Notes: generated by a model from the letters alone, not told the origin. Positions 8,522 through 18,738 are shown, counted from the first letter of the stretch. The stretch: 64,000 nucleotides of DNA from Alteromonadaceae bacterium Bs31 (GCA_900177435.1 FXAI01000010.1:114271-178270); one strand, 5' to 3'. Numbers and translations are program-made.

Positions 8522-10987
8522 ATGCCCGCATTTCCCAACAAAAACAAACCTGCAAGCAGTCAAAACAAGGAAGTCTACGATTTTTATTTAAGCGGGAAAA
8601 TCAGCAAAGGTTACAAGCTCGAGCTAGCGAGCCAATGGTTGGCTCAAGTACTGAAAACCACGCCGACAAAAGCAGCCGAGCTACTCAAGGGAAGTGAAAA
8701 AAGAATCAAGCAAAACTTGAGCAAGCAGGATGCACAAAAATTTCAAAAAATGTTCCTGACAAAAGGTATCATCACCCTTTGCCGGCGCAGTAAAAGTTTA
8801 GCGCCAAGGGATAATTCCAGCACAAATAACACGCCGGAAAATCCTCAAGCAACAGCCGTTACAGACCTTCCAGTGATTGATCCGTATTTTGACGGCAAGG
8901 TATTACACAAGCCCAATAAAACCTACTTTTTTGCAAATATAGTACTAAGCACCTTATCTCTCGGCTTGGCAGTATTGCTCTATACCGCCCCGATACTGCT
9001 CATAGCCCTTGCCCTGCTCAATCGACTGATAGCGCCTTTTTTACAAGAGAGCTTTCCTCACACCCTGCCGCTCATCTTTTTCTACCTGCTGCCAAGTATT
9101 CTATTATCCGCAATCATTGCCTTGCTGCTTCGCCCCTGGCTACAGAAAGACCAGGCTGACAAAAACTGGCTGATACTGAAAAAGTCACAACAAAACAGCT
9201 TGTTTCAGTTTATTGAAGAAATCTGCCAGAAACTCAATCTGGCGGTACCCTCTAAGCTGGCTATCAACGGTGATCTGCACTGTAAAAGTGAATACGCTTT
9301 CAAACTTCCCAACATCCGTCACAGCGAAAGAACCCTGAGCATTGGGCTGCCATTGGCACTTAATCTCGACAACCGACAGTTTGCTGCAATACTGGTTCAC
9401 GAACTCGCCTTAGGAAGAAAACCAGCAGTTGCGCTTCTGAATAACATGTCCAACTTCATACTTCGCCGCACAAAAGCCGCTGCGGAGAATAAGGACTCAT
9501 GGCAATCTAGACTCAGCTCATGCCGACTAAGAACCAGCAACAAGTTATTAAAACCCGTTATTTCACTGCTACTCAATATTCTTGCCAAAGGCAGCTACTG
9601 TCTTAAACCCTATTATTCACTAATAAATAAAATCAACACACTGGTAAACCGCAGCGCGGTTAAAGCTGCTGATGAATACGCCATTGCATTGATCGGCTCC
9701 AGCGGCTTGGTCCATACACTGGTGCACTGCCAGCATATTCAGCATGCTTTTGATCAAGCAAAAAATCGTCTGTTCAATTCTATTGGCGCCATGGTCTTAG
9801 TAGATAACCTGCCAATACTGGTACAACATTTCTTGTCCACAAACACAGAGCAGCAGCCAGGCGGGCAAATACAGGACGCAATAGACCAGGGCGCAACCCA
9901 GCAAAAAGAAAGCTACCCCAGCGACAGGGAGCGAATTATTCATGCAGAAGATCTGGACGTAAGCGGCCTCGTGTGTCGACAAATCGCCGCTCACGAACTT
10001 TTTGAGAACATGAACGAACTCTGCAAAAAAGGCACCCTGCTTTTTTATGCCAACGAAAACCTTTCCGTTAATACTGCAGACCTTGTGCCATCGAGCAAGC
10101 TAATGAGCTCGGTAAAAAAAGACCACGTAAGAGATGAAATCAACACCAGCTATTTCAATCGCTGGTTTAACACAAGATCTTTTTGGCGAGTGCCCTCACC
10201 AAGCACCGTGAAGAATATTTCTCTTGGAGAACGAGTACAAAAACTTAACCAGTGTGTTTTAAAAATCAGGCACGCCACACCAGACTATATACAACTGCTA
10301 GAGGTCTACCCAAGGGTCTTTCAAAACTACGTGCAGCTCTCGGCGGCAAATGAAGTTCTCAAGGCCGGCTACAGCATACACTCAGAAAGTATAAAACTTA
10401 CAAGTGATCAGAAAGAAAATTTCGTGCAACACTACGAGAGCTCCAAGCGTGAATTCAATTTACTAAAACGACAACAGGATAAATTTCACGAGCTGATGGG
10501 TATGCGCCTGTTTCTTGCATTATCATCCCACCCGGAACTTGGCAAAAGGCGAATTGGCGCACTGTTACTTCAAACCTTATTTACGCTTTACCAGCAATCA
10601 CAGTTTTTAGACACCTTAAGTATTCGCGTTGGCTTTTTGCCCATTCTTTCCGCAAGGGTTAACGAGCAGCATGAAGCAGATTTACTAAAAAAAGTACAAC
10701 GAGTGTGTAAAGACATCGACCAATACAGCCAATCTGCAATTAACGCCTTACATCAACACCAGTGCACTTTTCACCAGGATTCCGATTCAGTGGGAGAATT
10801 TGTGCTGGCCCATGTTAAACAGGAGGCGGACTTTAAAGCCGGCTCCGCACTGCAGGCGGCAGCCTACTACCACGAAGTGCTTTTTGGCCTGCAAGAAGCC
10901 AACAGGCTTATCAACAACCAGCTGGCCATTATAGGAAGAGATTCCGAAAAGGCGAATAACATCGCCCCTCTGCGTATTTCAAACTAA
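8522..10987 (+). CDS. Large membrane protein with a degenerate M48 peptidase domain
   Basis: The 821-residue protein opens with an approximately 80-residue domain (about 15-95) of the kind found before some membrane M48 peptidases and DUF805-like proteins. It is followed by two hydrophobic segments (about 140-170 and 178-205) and a region that aligns by pattern with M48 peptidases. The usual HExxH is replaced by HELAL at 293-297 in VHELALGRK, so the second zinc-binding histidine is missing. Near residue 381 the usual ExxxD-type motif reads KAADEYA, so the third ligand also appears lost. The remaining 430 residues are mostly helical and unassigned. It is probably a pseudoenzyme. The function is unknown. 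Confidence 0.75.
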   Translation: MPAFPNKNKPASSQNKEVYDFYLSGKISKGYKLELASQWLAQVLKTTPTKAAELLKGSEKRIKQNLSKQDAQKFQKMFLTKGIITLCRRSKSLAPRDNSSTNNTPENPQATAVTDLPVIDPYFDGKVLHKPNKTYFFANIVLSTLSLGLAVLLYTAPILLIALALLNRLIAPFLQESFPHTLPLIFFYLLPSILLSAIIALLLRPWLQKDQADKNWLILKKSQQNSLFQFIEEICQKLNLAVPSKLAINGDLHCKSEYAFKLPNIRHSERTLSIGLPLALNLDNRQFAAILVHELALGRKPAVALLNNMSNFILRRTKAAAENKDSWQSRLSSCRLRTSNKLLKPVISLLLNILAKGSYCLKPYYSLINKINTLVNRSAVKAADEYAIALIGSSGLVHTLVHCQHIQHAFDQAKNRLFNSIGAMVLVDNLPILVQHFLSTNTEQQPGGQIQDAIDQGATQQKESYPSDRERIIHAEDLDVSGLVCRQIAAHELFENMNELCKKGTLLFYANENLSVNTADLVPSSKLMSSVKKDHVRDEINTSYFNRWFNTRSFWRVPSPSTVKNISLGERVQKLNQCVLKIRHATPDYIQLLEVYPRVFQNYVQLSAANEVLKAGYSIHSESIKLTSDQKENFVQHYESSKREFNLLKRQQDKFHELMGMRLFLALSSHPELGKRRIGALLLQTLFTLYQQSQFLDTLSIRVGFLPILSARVNEQHEADLLKKVQRVCKDIDQYSQSAINALHQHQCTFHQDSDSVGEFVLAHVKQEADFKAGSALQAAAYYHEVLFGLQEANRLINNQLAIIGRDSEKANNIAPLRISN

Positions 10988-11025
10988 CAGCACGGGCAGG
11001 TATATATAGACCTGTCAGTGTACAG

Positions 11026-11433
11026 CTATATATCCGAACACGAGCGCAGAAAATCACGATACACGGGGCACCAATTCTCAGCCTCCTCCACACTGGTAAA
11101 AATATCAACATCCCAACTAAGGTCATCCGCTAGAAAAGTGTACCAGGCGACTAGCGCATTGCCCGTTGGGTCGGGGTTAACAATGGAAGCCATTTTTGCA
11201 TTGGGGCATATTTTGCTGATGGGACGCAAACACGACACCAGCGCCTTAATCTCTTCAGGTGAGATGGTCACTATCGTGGACTGAGTCCAATCTGAAAGAA
11301 TGTAACGGACACTGTCAAAGCGTATGTCACCGCTTTTGTGCAGTGCACCGTCTATTAGCTCCTGGCCGCACACCATGCCTATATAGCGCGTGAGGAGTAG
11401 CTCTCCGTTTTTTATCCAATGATCGCTGATCAC
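11026..11433 (-). CDS. Conserved hypothetical protein, SpoIIAA/STAS-like size
   Basis: The 135-residue protein starts at a GTG (11433). Its layout (an opening strand ELLLTRYIGMVCGQELIDGA, a central charged helix, a C-terminal SVEEAENWCPVYRDFL) recalls the small SpoIIAA-like proteins common in marine gammaproteobacteria, but I cannot assign it firmly. It converges with the large M48-like gene and is divergent from the ABC transporter at 11562. An imperfect inverted repeat (CAGGT-N8-ACCTG, 10997-11014) lies between the convergent stops. Confidence 0.65.
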   Translation of the reverse strand: MISDHWIKNGELLLTRYIGMVCGQELIDGALHKSGDIRFDSVRYILSDWTQSTIVTISPEEIKALVSCLRPISKICPNAKMASIVNPDPTGNALVAWYTFLADDLSWDVDIFTSVEEAENWCPVYRDFLRSCSDI

Positions 11434-11561
11434 AATTTTCTTTTACAATAATGGGTACGTTTAAAATCTAGCTGCAAGAAAACCGCACTTCAAGTCACGA
11501 GAGCCATTAAGCTCTGTATACTGGCCGCTTATTCCTTGCTGTAGCATCCAAAGGCTTTTTT

Positions 11562-13340
11562 ATGCGCGGACAGAAAACAGATGTGGCTTTTTCCGATGTG
11601 GACTGGCGAGCCCTAAAAAGCTTGCTACCCTACCTACTGGAACACAAGGGGCGAATCGCGCTGGCCCTGCTGTGCCTGGTGGGCGCCAAGATAGCCTCCG
11701 TTACCCTGCCTTTCATACTTAAACATATCGTCGACAGCCTGGACACAAGCCTGACAAGCACTCTTGTGAGTATTCCTCTCGCCTTGTTGGCGGCGTACGG
11801 CCTGGTTCGCTTTTCTAATGTGTTGTTTGGTGAGCTGCGTGACACCCTGTTCGGGCGCATCACCGAGAGAGCCATGCGACGCATAGGACTAAGAGTTTTT
11901 GAGCACCTACACTCCCTCGATCTCGACTTTCATCTGAACAGACGAACCGGAGGCCTCTCCCGAGACATCGAGCGCGGCGTAAATGGCATAAGTTTCATTA
12001 TGCGTTTCATGGTGTTCAACATCGGCCCAACGCTACTGGAAATCGGGCTGGTGTTAGTGCTGCTCTTGTTAAATTACCACGTGGGCTTTGCTCTTATCAT
12101 CGCCACTGCGGTAATCAGCTACGTAGGCTGGTCGGTATACGCGACTGAGTGGCGCACTCGCTACATCCGCCAAGCCAATTCCGCTGAGTCAACTAGCAGT
12201 ACCCGGGCTGTGGATAGCCTGATGAATTACGAAACCGTTAAGTATTTCACCAATGAAACTCACGAAGCGGAATTATACGACCGGGACTTAGCCACTTGGG
12301 AGAACGCACGGAGAAAAAACCGCCTTACCTTGTTCGCCTTGAACGGCGGACAGGCATTGATTATCGCCTCGTCTATGACCGGAGCCATGGCACTGGCGGC
12401 TTACGATGTCAGCCGGGGTAATATGACCCTAGGCGATTTTGTTCTCATCAATGCCTTTATGATGCAAATATTCCAACCACTAAATCTGTTGGGTTTTGTA
12501 TATCGCGAGATGAAGGGCTCCATGGCCAATATCGAAAAGATGTTCGCACTGCTAAACCGAGTACCCAGCATAAAAGATGGCCAAAATGCTGATGAACTGC
12601 ACGTTACCCAAGCACATATAGAGTTCCGCGAAGTAAGCTTTCACTATCAGCCTGAGCGGCCAATATTAAGAGGCATCAGCTTCACTATTGAACCACATCA
12701 GAAAGTGGCGGTGGTGGGGAGCAGCGGCGCGGGAAAATCCACTATGCTCAAGCTTTTGTTTCGCTTTTATGATACTAGCGAAGGTGAGATACTTATTGAC
12801 GGCCAGAACATAAGCTCCGTTAGCCAGCATTCATTGCGCAAAAACATTGGTGTAGTGCCACAGGATACCGTGCTGTTCAACACCAGTATTCTGGAAAATA
12901 TTCGCTACGGGCGTATAGAAGCCAGCGAGCAAGAGGTGATGGAGGCAATACGTCTGGCCCATCTGGATGAATTCATAAGCACGCTGCCTGAGGGTGTAAA
13001 TACTCTGGTGGGAGAGCGAGGCCTGAAATTATCTGGTGGTGAAAAGCAACGTGTAGCCATTGCAAGAACCGTGTTAAAGCAACCTCCTATTCTGGTGTTT
13101 GACGAAGCCACCTCTTCGCTGGACAGCAGAAGCGAAAAGAGTATATTGCAAGCACTGGAAGAAATATCGGTCCGGCAGACAAGCCTGGTGATAGCTCACC
13201 GCCTGTCGACAATAGTAAATGCAGACAAGATACTGGTGCTCGATAAGGGCATGATTATTGAGCAAGGTAACCACCAGCAATTACTGGAGCTTGGCGGCAA
13301 GTACGCGCAACTTTGGCAATTGCAGCTTCAAACAGAATAA
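11562..13340 (+). CDS. ATM1-type ABC transporter, fused permease and ATPase
   Basis: The 592-residue half-transporter has a six-helix exporter domain (about 20-330) and an ABC ATPase with Walker A GSSGAGKST near 386, signature LSGGEKQRVAIAR near 488 and Walker B ILVFDEATSSLDSR near 509. The segments NRRTGGLSRDIERG and NYETVKYFTNE are typical of ATM1/HMT1 transporters, which in mitochondria and bacteria export glutathione-linked or persulfide compounds and help with metal stress. The substrate here is inferred only by family. The start ATG is at 11562. Confidence 0.93.
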   Translation: MRGQKTDVAFSDVDWRALKSLLPYLLEHKGRIALALLCLVGAKIASVTLPFILKHIVDSLDTSLTSTLVSIPLALLAAYGLVRFSNVLFGELRDTLFGRITERAMRRIGLRVFEHLHSLDLDFHLNRRTGGLSRDIERGVNGISFIMRFMVFNIGPTLLEIGLVLVLLLLNYHVGFALIIATAVISYVGWSVYATEWRTRYIRQANSAESTSSTRAVDSLMNYETVKYFTNETHEAELYDRDLATWENARRKNRLTLFALNGGQALIIASSMTGAMALAAYDVSRGNMTLGDFVLINAFMMQIFQPLNLLGFVYREMKGSMANIEKMFALLNRVPSIKDGQNADELHVTQAHIEFREVSFHYQPERPILRGISFTIEPHQKVAVVGSSGAGKSTMLKLLFRFYDTSEGEILIDGQNISSVSQHSLRKNIGVVPQDTVLFNTSILENIRYGRIEASEQEVMEAIRLAHLDEFISTLPEGVNTLVGERGLKLSGGEKQRVAIARTVLKQPPILVFDEATSSLDSRSEKSILQALEEISVRQTSLVIAHRLSTIVNADKILVLDKGMIIEQGNHQQLLELGGKYAQLWQLQLQTE

Positions 13341-13374
13341 AAATTTTGGGGATGGGGCTGGACGCAGTTGTACG

Positions 13375-13908
13375 ATGAAAAAATCTAAAACACTTTACTT
13401 GGTTCGGCATGCAAAATCCTCGTGGAGCGACCCCTCTCTCAGCGATCTGGAGCGGCCACTCAACAAACGTGGTGAACGCAGCGCCCCAGAAATGGCCAAG
13501 CGCCTGTTGCAGCATATCTCCCAGGAAAAGGACAAATTCCCAGAACCTGAATTAATTATTAGCAGCCCCGCCCTGCGCGCCCACGTAACAGCAAAAATTT
13601 TGGCCAAGGAACTCGACTTTAAAGCCAAAAATATAAAACTGGATGAGCGTTTATATTTTCAAGGTGCAAAAAAAATGCTGGAGGTCATTTACGAACTTGG
13701 AGGTAACACTGAGAGCTTAATGATTGTTGGCCACAACCCTGACATCAGCGAACTACACAACTTACTAAACAAAAATAAAATCGACAGAATGCCCACCTGC
13801 GCAGTTGCCACTTTACATTTTGACACCAAGAAATGGCCGGACATAAAAAATGTTAGCGCTTCTTTGGTTGATTTTGATTATCCTAAGAAGACTCTGAAGA
13901 TTTGCTGA
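13375..13908 (+). CDS. SixA-like histidine phosphatase
   Basis: I place the start at the ATG at 13375, giving 177 residues, because the protein then begins directly before the catalytic motif (MKKSKTLYLVRHAKSSW). RH at residues 11-12 is the phosphohistidine motif of the histidine phosphatase superfamily. A second active-site segment, LMIVGHNPDISEL, carries the other conserved histidine. SixA removes phosphate from histidine phosphotransfer domains; with a partial PTS-Ntr system nearby (ptsP) a link is possible but not shown. It follows the ABC gene by 34 bp. Confidence 0.88.
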   Translation: MKKSKTLYLVRHAKSSWSDPSLSDLERPLNKRGERSAPEMAKRLLQHISQEKDKFPEPELIISSPALRAHVTAKILAKELDFKAKNIKLDERLYFQGAKKMLEVIYELGGNTESLMIVGHNPDISELHNLLNKNKIDRMPTCAVATLHFDTKKWPDIKNVSASLVDFDYPKKTLKIC

Positions 13909-14054
13909 GACTTAAAGCCGTTTTTTAGCGCTTGCACCCATCACCGAAACATTAACATTCTAATTATCGGTAGCACTAGCTGGAGCACCGGCCTCCTAGC
14001 ATACTACCCTCGGTAATAAATTTATTAAGTATTAAAAATTCCTTTGGTGCTGGC

Positions 14055-14156
14055 TGCACCCCCAGCTCCTGCGCATCCATGCGCCCGCTGGATACCGCAC
14101 ATCCTGCACCCCCAGCTCCTGCGCATCCATGCGCCCGCTGGATACCGCACATCCTG
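14055..14156. repeat. Two tandem copies of a 50-bp repeat
   Basis: The unit at 14055-14104 is repeated exactly at 14105-14154 and continues for two more bases. Each copy contains a small hairpin, GCGCAT-CC-ATGCGC, flanked by CAGC and GCTG that can extend the stem. It lies between the 3' ends of the sixA-like gene and pflB, in the otherwise gene-free stretch 13909-14249. Confidence 0.9.
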
Positions 14157-14160
14157 TACA

Positions 14161-14188
14161 TAAAAAAGGAAGCCATGGTGGCTTCCTT
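14161..14188 (-). terminator. Rho-independent terminator of pflB
   Basis: On the minus strand GGAAGCC-N5-GGCTTCC forms a stem (14168-14186), extended by AA/TT, and is followed by a T run at 14162-14167. It lies about 60 bp after the pflB stop. A second small hairpin (GGCCGCAAAGCGGCC, 14226-14240) sits between it and the gene. Confidence 0.8.
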
Positions 14189-14249
14189 AGTGTTGAGCTC
14201 ATTGCAAGCTCAGGCGTATTCAGTGGGCCGCAAAGCGGCCTTTAAATAA

Positions 14250-16535
14250 TTACACGCAACCGTGGAAAGTACGGTTAATCACATCCTGCTGCTGCTCTTT
14301 CGTTAACTTATTAAAGTTAACCGCATAACCAGAAACACGGATAGTGAGCTGTGGATAGTTCTCCGGATGTTCCATGGCATCCATCAATAGTTCACGCTTA
14401 AGCACGTTCACATTAATGTGATGACCATTAGAACCGAAGTAGCCATCCAGCAAACCAACCAGATTACTTACCTTATCATTGGCCTCTACACCCAGAGCAT
14501 TGGGCACCATGCTCATAGTGTAAGAAATACCATCTTCGGAGTCGCAGTACGGTAGTTTGGCAACACTCAACAGAGACGCTAATGCACCGCTGGTATCCCG
14601 ACCGTGCATGGGGTTTGCACCAGGAGCGAAAGGCTCGCCAGCACGACGACCGTCTGGGGTGTTACCGGTTTTCTTACCGTAAACCACGTTGGAAGTAATC
14701 GTTAGTACAGACTGAGTGGGTATGGAGTCGCGATAAGTTTTGTTGGCACGAACATGGTTCATAAAGCGTGCAACAATATCTTGAGCAATGCTATCTACGC
14801 GATCATCGTTATTACCAAATTTGGGGTAATCACCTTCGATGTCGTAATCAACAACGAAACCTTTGTCTCCCATAATCGGTTTAACTTTGGCGAATTTAAT
14901 AGCAGAAAGCGAATCCGCTACGATGGACAAGCCAGCAATACCGCAAGCCAGGGTGCGCTTGACATCACGATCATGCAAAGCCATTAATGGTGTTTCGTAG
15001 GCGTAGCGATCGTGCATGTAATGGATGCAATTAAGGGCTCCAACATAGGATCTTGCCAACCACGCCATATATTCGTCGAAGCGAGACATTACTTTGTCGT
15101 AGTCCAGTACTTCGTCTTCCATCACTGGCATTTTAGGGCCAACCTGTATTTCCATTTTCTCATCCATACCACCGTTGATGGCATAGAGCATGGTTTTAGC
15201 AAGGTTTGCACGAGCACCAAAGAACTGCATCTGCTTGCCAATGGGCATAGCAGATACACAGCAGGCAATACCGTAATCATCGCCGAACTTATCACGCATT
15301 AAATCGTCGTTTTCATACTGTATGGAAGAGGTATCTACAGATACTTTCGCGCAGTAATCTTTAAAACCACGAGGCATTTGCTCGGACCAAAGAACAGTCA
15401 GGTTGGGCTCTGGCGCAGGACCTAAGTTGTATAGTGTTTGCAGCACACGGAATGAGCTTTTAGTCACCAATGGACGACCGTCTAAACCCATGCCCGCAAT
15501 TGACTCTGTTACCCAGGTTGGATCGCCAGAGAACAATTCATCATACTCAGGGGTGCGAAGGAAACGAACAAGTCGCAGCTTGATTACAAGATCGTCGATT
15601 AATTCCTGTGCGTCGGCTTCAGTGATTCGACCAGCATCTAAATCACGCTGGATGTACACATCAAGGAAGGTACTTGCACGGCCAAAGCTCATTGCTGCGC
15701 CGTTTTGAGATTTAACCGCAGCGAGATAACCGAAGTATGTCCACTGTACAGCTTCACGAGCAGTTGCAGCAGGACGGCTGATATCGAAACCATAACTTTC
15801 TGCCATGGTTTTAATATCGCTAAGAGCGCGAGTTTGCTCAGAAAGTTCTTCGCGGATCTGGATGGTTTTTTCATCCATTGTCCAACTTTCTGTTTCAACT
15901 TTTTCGGCTTTCTTCGCTTTAATCAGGAAGTCGATACCGTACAAAGCCACACGGCGGTAATCACCGATAATTCGGCCGCGACCATAAGCATCGGGCAGGC
16001 CAGTGATCACACCCACTTTACGACAACGCAAAATGTCAGGAGTATACGCATCGAATACGCCCTGATTGTGGGTTTTACGGTACTTGGTGAATATTTCTAG
16101 AACCTGGGGATTGAGTTTTTTACCGTAGGTTTCGCAGGACGTTTCAACCATGCGAATACCACCGTAAGGAACAATGGCACGCTTCAGAGGTTCGTCAGTT
16201 TGCAAACCAACGATGGTTTCCAAAGCCTTATTGATAAAACCGGGCTTGTGAGAGGTAACAGAGGCGGGAGTCTCTGCATCGAAGTCCAAAGGACCACCTT
16301 TCTCTTGCTCAGCTTTCAGTAATTCGAGTGTTTCTTCCCACAATTTTTCTGTGCGAGTAGTCGGGCCGCTAAGGAATTCAGCATCGCCTTGATAAGGCAG
16401 GTAATTGCGCTGAATAAAATCTCTAACATCCACGTTTTCTTGCCAAGGGCCGGGAGCAAAACCCTCCCAGGGATTTCCGAGTGGCAGGTCTACAACGTTA
16501 TTGTCTTTTTGGGGTATTTCCGCTTTGATATTCAT
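14250..16535 (-). CDS. pflB: Formate acetyltransferase (pyruvate formate-lyase)
   Basis: PflB converts pyruvate and CoA to acetyl-CoA and formate without oxygen, using a glycyl radical. The 761-residue protein has adjacent active-site cysteines in GIACCVSAM (about 425-426) and the radical motif RVSGYAV with glycine 736 near the C terminus. Length matches the E. coli enzyme (760). No activating enzyme gene (pflA) lies next to it, which is unusual: both flanks are unrelated genes. A candidate anaerobic regulator site lies upstream at 16783-16796. Confidence 0.97.
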   Translation of the reverse strand: MNIKAEIPQKDNNVVDLPLGNPWEGFAPGPWQENVDVRDFIQRNYLPYQGDAEFLSGPTTRTEKLWEETLELLKAEQEKGGPLDFDAETPASVTSHKPGFINKALETIVGLQTDEPLKRAIVPYGGIRMVETSCETYGKKLNPQVLEIFTKYRKTHNQGVFDAYTPDILRCRKVGVITGLPDAYGRGRIIGDYRRVALYGIDFLIKAKKAEKVETESWTMDEKTIQIREELSEQTRALSDIKTMAESYGFDISRPAATAREAVQWTYFGYLAAVKSQNGAAMSFGRASTFLDVYIQRDLDAGRITEADAQELIDDLVIKLRLVRFLRTPEYDELFSGDPTWVTESIAGMGLDGRPLVTKSSFRVLQTLYNLGPAPEPNLTVLWSEQMPRGFKDYCAKVSVDTSSIQYENDDLMRDKFGDDYGIACCVSAMPIGKQMQFFGARANLAKTMLYAINGGMDEKMEIQVGPKMPVMEDEVLDYDKVMSRFDEYMAWLARSYVGALNCIHYMHDRYAYETPLMALHDRDVKRTLACGIAGLSIVADSLSAIKFAKVKPIMGDKGFVVDYDIEGDYPKFGNNDDRVDSIAQDIVARFMNHVRANKTYRDSIPTQSVLTITSNVVYGKKTGNTPDGRRAGEPFAPGANPMHGRDTSGALASLLSVAKLPYCDSEDGISYTMSMVPNALGVEANDKVSNLVGLLDGYFGSNGHHINVNVLKRELLMDAMEHPENYPQLTIRVSGYAVNFNKLTKEQQQDVINRTFHGCV

Positions 16536-16782
16536 GGAAGCCTCTTTCTGTCTCGCCGCCTTGTGGGCAGCATGTGATCACTGTTAATGAAAAAAATTAC
16601 AACAAAATTACCGCACTCGCCGAAGGCATTCCCCTCGGTCGGTATGGGTGTCTTTCTGAAGGAGAGTTATTCTCGTTGTTTTCGAAGAACTCAGACTCGA
16701 CGTGTGCAATATTCTTTGAGCAGGAGTACAAACAAATCCCCTCTTCGATATGAGCATTCTACGCCCATTAATCAATATAAAC

Positions 16783-16796
16783 TTGATCTAGCGCAA
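16783..16796 (-). promoter_or_regulatory. Candidate FNR/Anr-type site upstream of pflB
   Basis: The sequence TTGATCTAGCGCAA reads TTGCG-CTAG-ATCAA on the minus strand, matching 8 of 10 conserved positions of the TTGAT-N4-ATCAA FNR/Anr consensus. It lies about 250 bp before the pflB start in the 346-bp stretch 16536-16881, which otherwise holds no gene I can support. Anaerobic control of pflB is expected from family knowledge; the site itself is a weak match. Confidence 0.4.
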
Positions 16797-16881
16797 ATGC
16801 GTTCAATCAAACTTTTGTGGTATTACGCGCGTGAATCATTACCCTGACCCAGATCATTAAATTGTATTTGAATTCTGAAAA

Positions 16882-18657
16882 TTACTTCTCTGGCGGTGGC
16901 GCAACACGCAAAACCTCGGCCAAGGTTGTCTTGCCTTGCGCAATTTTTTGAGCCCCAGACAAGCGCAATGTTCGCATTCCTTCACGCATTGCCTGTTGAC
17001 GCATGGCAATCAAGTCCAGGTTGTCGCGAATATGGTCCTGAACAGACTCGGTGAGGCTCAAAATCTCGTAAATGCCCTGCCTGCCAAGGTAACCCGTGTT
17101 ACGGCACTCCAGGCATCCTTCGGGCTGGAAAACCTTGCTCGGCTTAGCCACCTTCCAGGGCTTCACCAGGGAATCCCAGTCTGCATTACTGATATCGGCT
17201 TCCTGCTTGCAATGAGGGCAAAGTGTTCTCACCAGACGCTGGGCCATCACACCCAACACTGTCGATTTTAGGAGATAGCCAGGCACCCCCAGATCCAGCA
17301 TGCGGGTGATCGCTGATGCTGCATCGTTGGTATGCAAAGTGGAAAGTACAAGGTGGCCAGTAAGCGCTGCCTGGGTGGCCATCTGCGCGGTTTCTTTGTC
17401 GCGGATTTCGCCCACCATGATGATGTCTGGGTCCTGCCGCATGAGCGTGCGTATACCTGCAGCAAAATCCAGGTCAATATTATGCTGCACCTGTGTCTGA
17501 TTGAAGGCTTCCTCTACCATTTCTATTGGGTCTTCAATAGTAGACACGTTCACAGAGTCTGTTGCCACGTGCCTTAACGTGGAATAGAGGGTTGTTGTTT
17601 TACCCGAGCCTGTGGGGCCAGTCACTAACAAAATGCCATGTGGCTGCTCCGTCATGCTCTGCCAGCGCTTGTAATCCTCTCCCAGCAAACCCAGCTCCTC
17701 GAAGGAGCGAAACAGCACATCCGGGTCGAAAATTCGCATTACCATTTTTTCGCCAAATGCCGTAGGCAGGGTGGATAGACGCAACTCTGCCTCCAGGCCG
17801 TTGTGGCGCTTGGTCTTCAAGCGGCCATCCTGAGGCTTGCGCTTTTCCGCAACATTCATGCGGCCAAGAATTTTAAGGCGACTGACAATAGCGGTGGCGA
17901 CATTAGCGGGAAACTCGTAAATGCTGTGCAGTACGCCATCAATGCGAAATCGCATACGGGTAATTTCACGACGCGGCTCGATATGAATATCACTGGCGCG
18001 CTGATCGAAAGCATACTGCAGCAACCAATCGACAAGGTTCACCACATGCTGATCATTGGCCTCCGGGTCTTTAAGCTTACCCAGTTCAAGTAACTGTTCG
18101 AAATTTGCTGCACCGGAGGGGCGGTTACCTCCGCCATCCTCTGCGCCGGATACAGAGCGGGCCAGGGAGTAAAACTCTACGCGATAACGATCGATATCCG
18201 CGGGCACGGCCATCACTCGCTTGATCTGCTGGCGAACTGTTTGAGCCAGCATTCCTTCCCAGTCGGTAAGGAAAGGTTGAGTTACGGCAATGGTAACGAG
18301 GTCTGAACTGACGCCAACACACAGCAAGCCATGACGCTTGGCAAACTGGTAAGACATAATTTCCGATACTTTCGCCACCGGAATTTTCATTGGGTCGATG
18401 TGAAACATGTTGAGCGCAACTTTTTTCGCCAGCCACTCAGTAAGGTGCAACTCATCTAAAATATGGCCTGGGTTACGCAGGTCTTCCAAACCCTGCAAAG
18501 CGATGTAGCTGAGCGGGTGCATTAAGGTTTGCTCGCGAGTGCGATGAGAGCCCATCAACAGGTTGCCCTCTTCCTTTTCAATGAGCCCTTCTTCAACAAG
18601 CTCAAGCAGGATGGTGCGTAAATCAAGTGTGCGCTCTGAGGCGAATTCTGACTTCAT
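16882..18657 (-). CDS. GspE/PilB-family secretion or pilus-assembly ATPase
   Basis: The 591-residue hexameric ATPase has an N-terminal MshEN-type region (about 60-190) and a complete GspE/PilB core: Walker A GPTGSGKTTT near 347, Asp box TIEDPIEMVEEAFNQTQVQ, Walker B DPDIIMVGEIRDKETA, and His box GHLVLSTLHTNDAASA. A zinc-binding pair of cysteine motifs (CPHC and CLEC) follows, as in type II secretion and type IV pilus ATPases. No pilin, PilC, PilD or Gsp genes are beside it, so it is an orphan copy. It may energise a pilus encoded elsewhere. Confidence 0.88.
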   Translation of the reverse strand: MKSEFASERTLDLRTILLELVEEGLIEKEEGNLLMGSHRTREQTLMHPLSYIALQGLEDLRNPGHILDELHLTEWLAKKVALNMFHIDPMKIPVAKVSEIMSYQFAKRHGLLCVGVSSDLVTIAVTQPFLTDWEGMLAQTVRQQIKRVMAVPADIDRYRVEFYSLARSVSGAEDGGGNRPSGAANFEQLLELGKLKDPEANDQHVVNLVDWLLQYAFDQRASDIHIEPRREITRMRFRIDGVLHSIYEFPANVATAIVSRLKILGRMNVAEKRKPQDGRLKTKRHNGLEAELRLSTLPTAFGEKMVMRIFDPDVLFRSFEELGLLGEDYKRWQSMTEQPHGILLVTGPTGSGKTTTLYSTLRHVATDSVNVSTIEDPIEMVEEAFNQTQVQHNIDLDFAAGIRTLMRQDPDIIMVGEIRDKETAQMATQAALTGHLVLSTLHTNDAASAITRMLDLGVPGYLLKSTVLGVMAQRLVRTLCPHCKQEADISNADWDSLVKPWKVAKPSKVFQPEGCLECRNTGYLGRQGIYEILSLTESVQDHIRDNLDLIAMRQQAMREGMRTLRLSGAQKIAQGKTTLAEVLRVAPPPEK

Positions 18658-18738
18658 ATGACCTAAATTTTAATTGTCGTCTGAGATGATTGTAGCCCCT
18701 TTCGACCACCCACTGGAAATTACACTCAAGGAAACCCC

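Noticed and set aside
13976..14176. Minus-strand open frame of 66 codons with repeated peptide words
   Set aside because: It is only a translation of the 50-bp tandem repeat and the pflB terminator hairpin.
16587..16847. 86-codon plus-strand frame upstream of pflB
   Set aside because: No ribosome site or recognisable domain, and it occupies the promoter region between pflB and the PilB-like gene.
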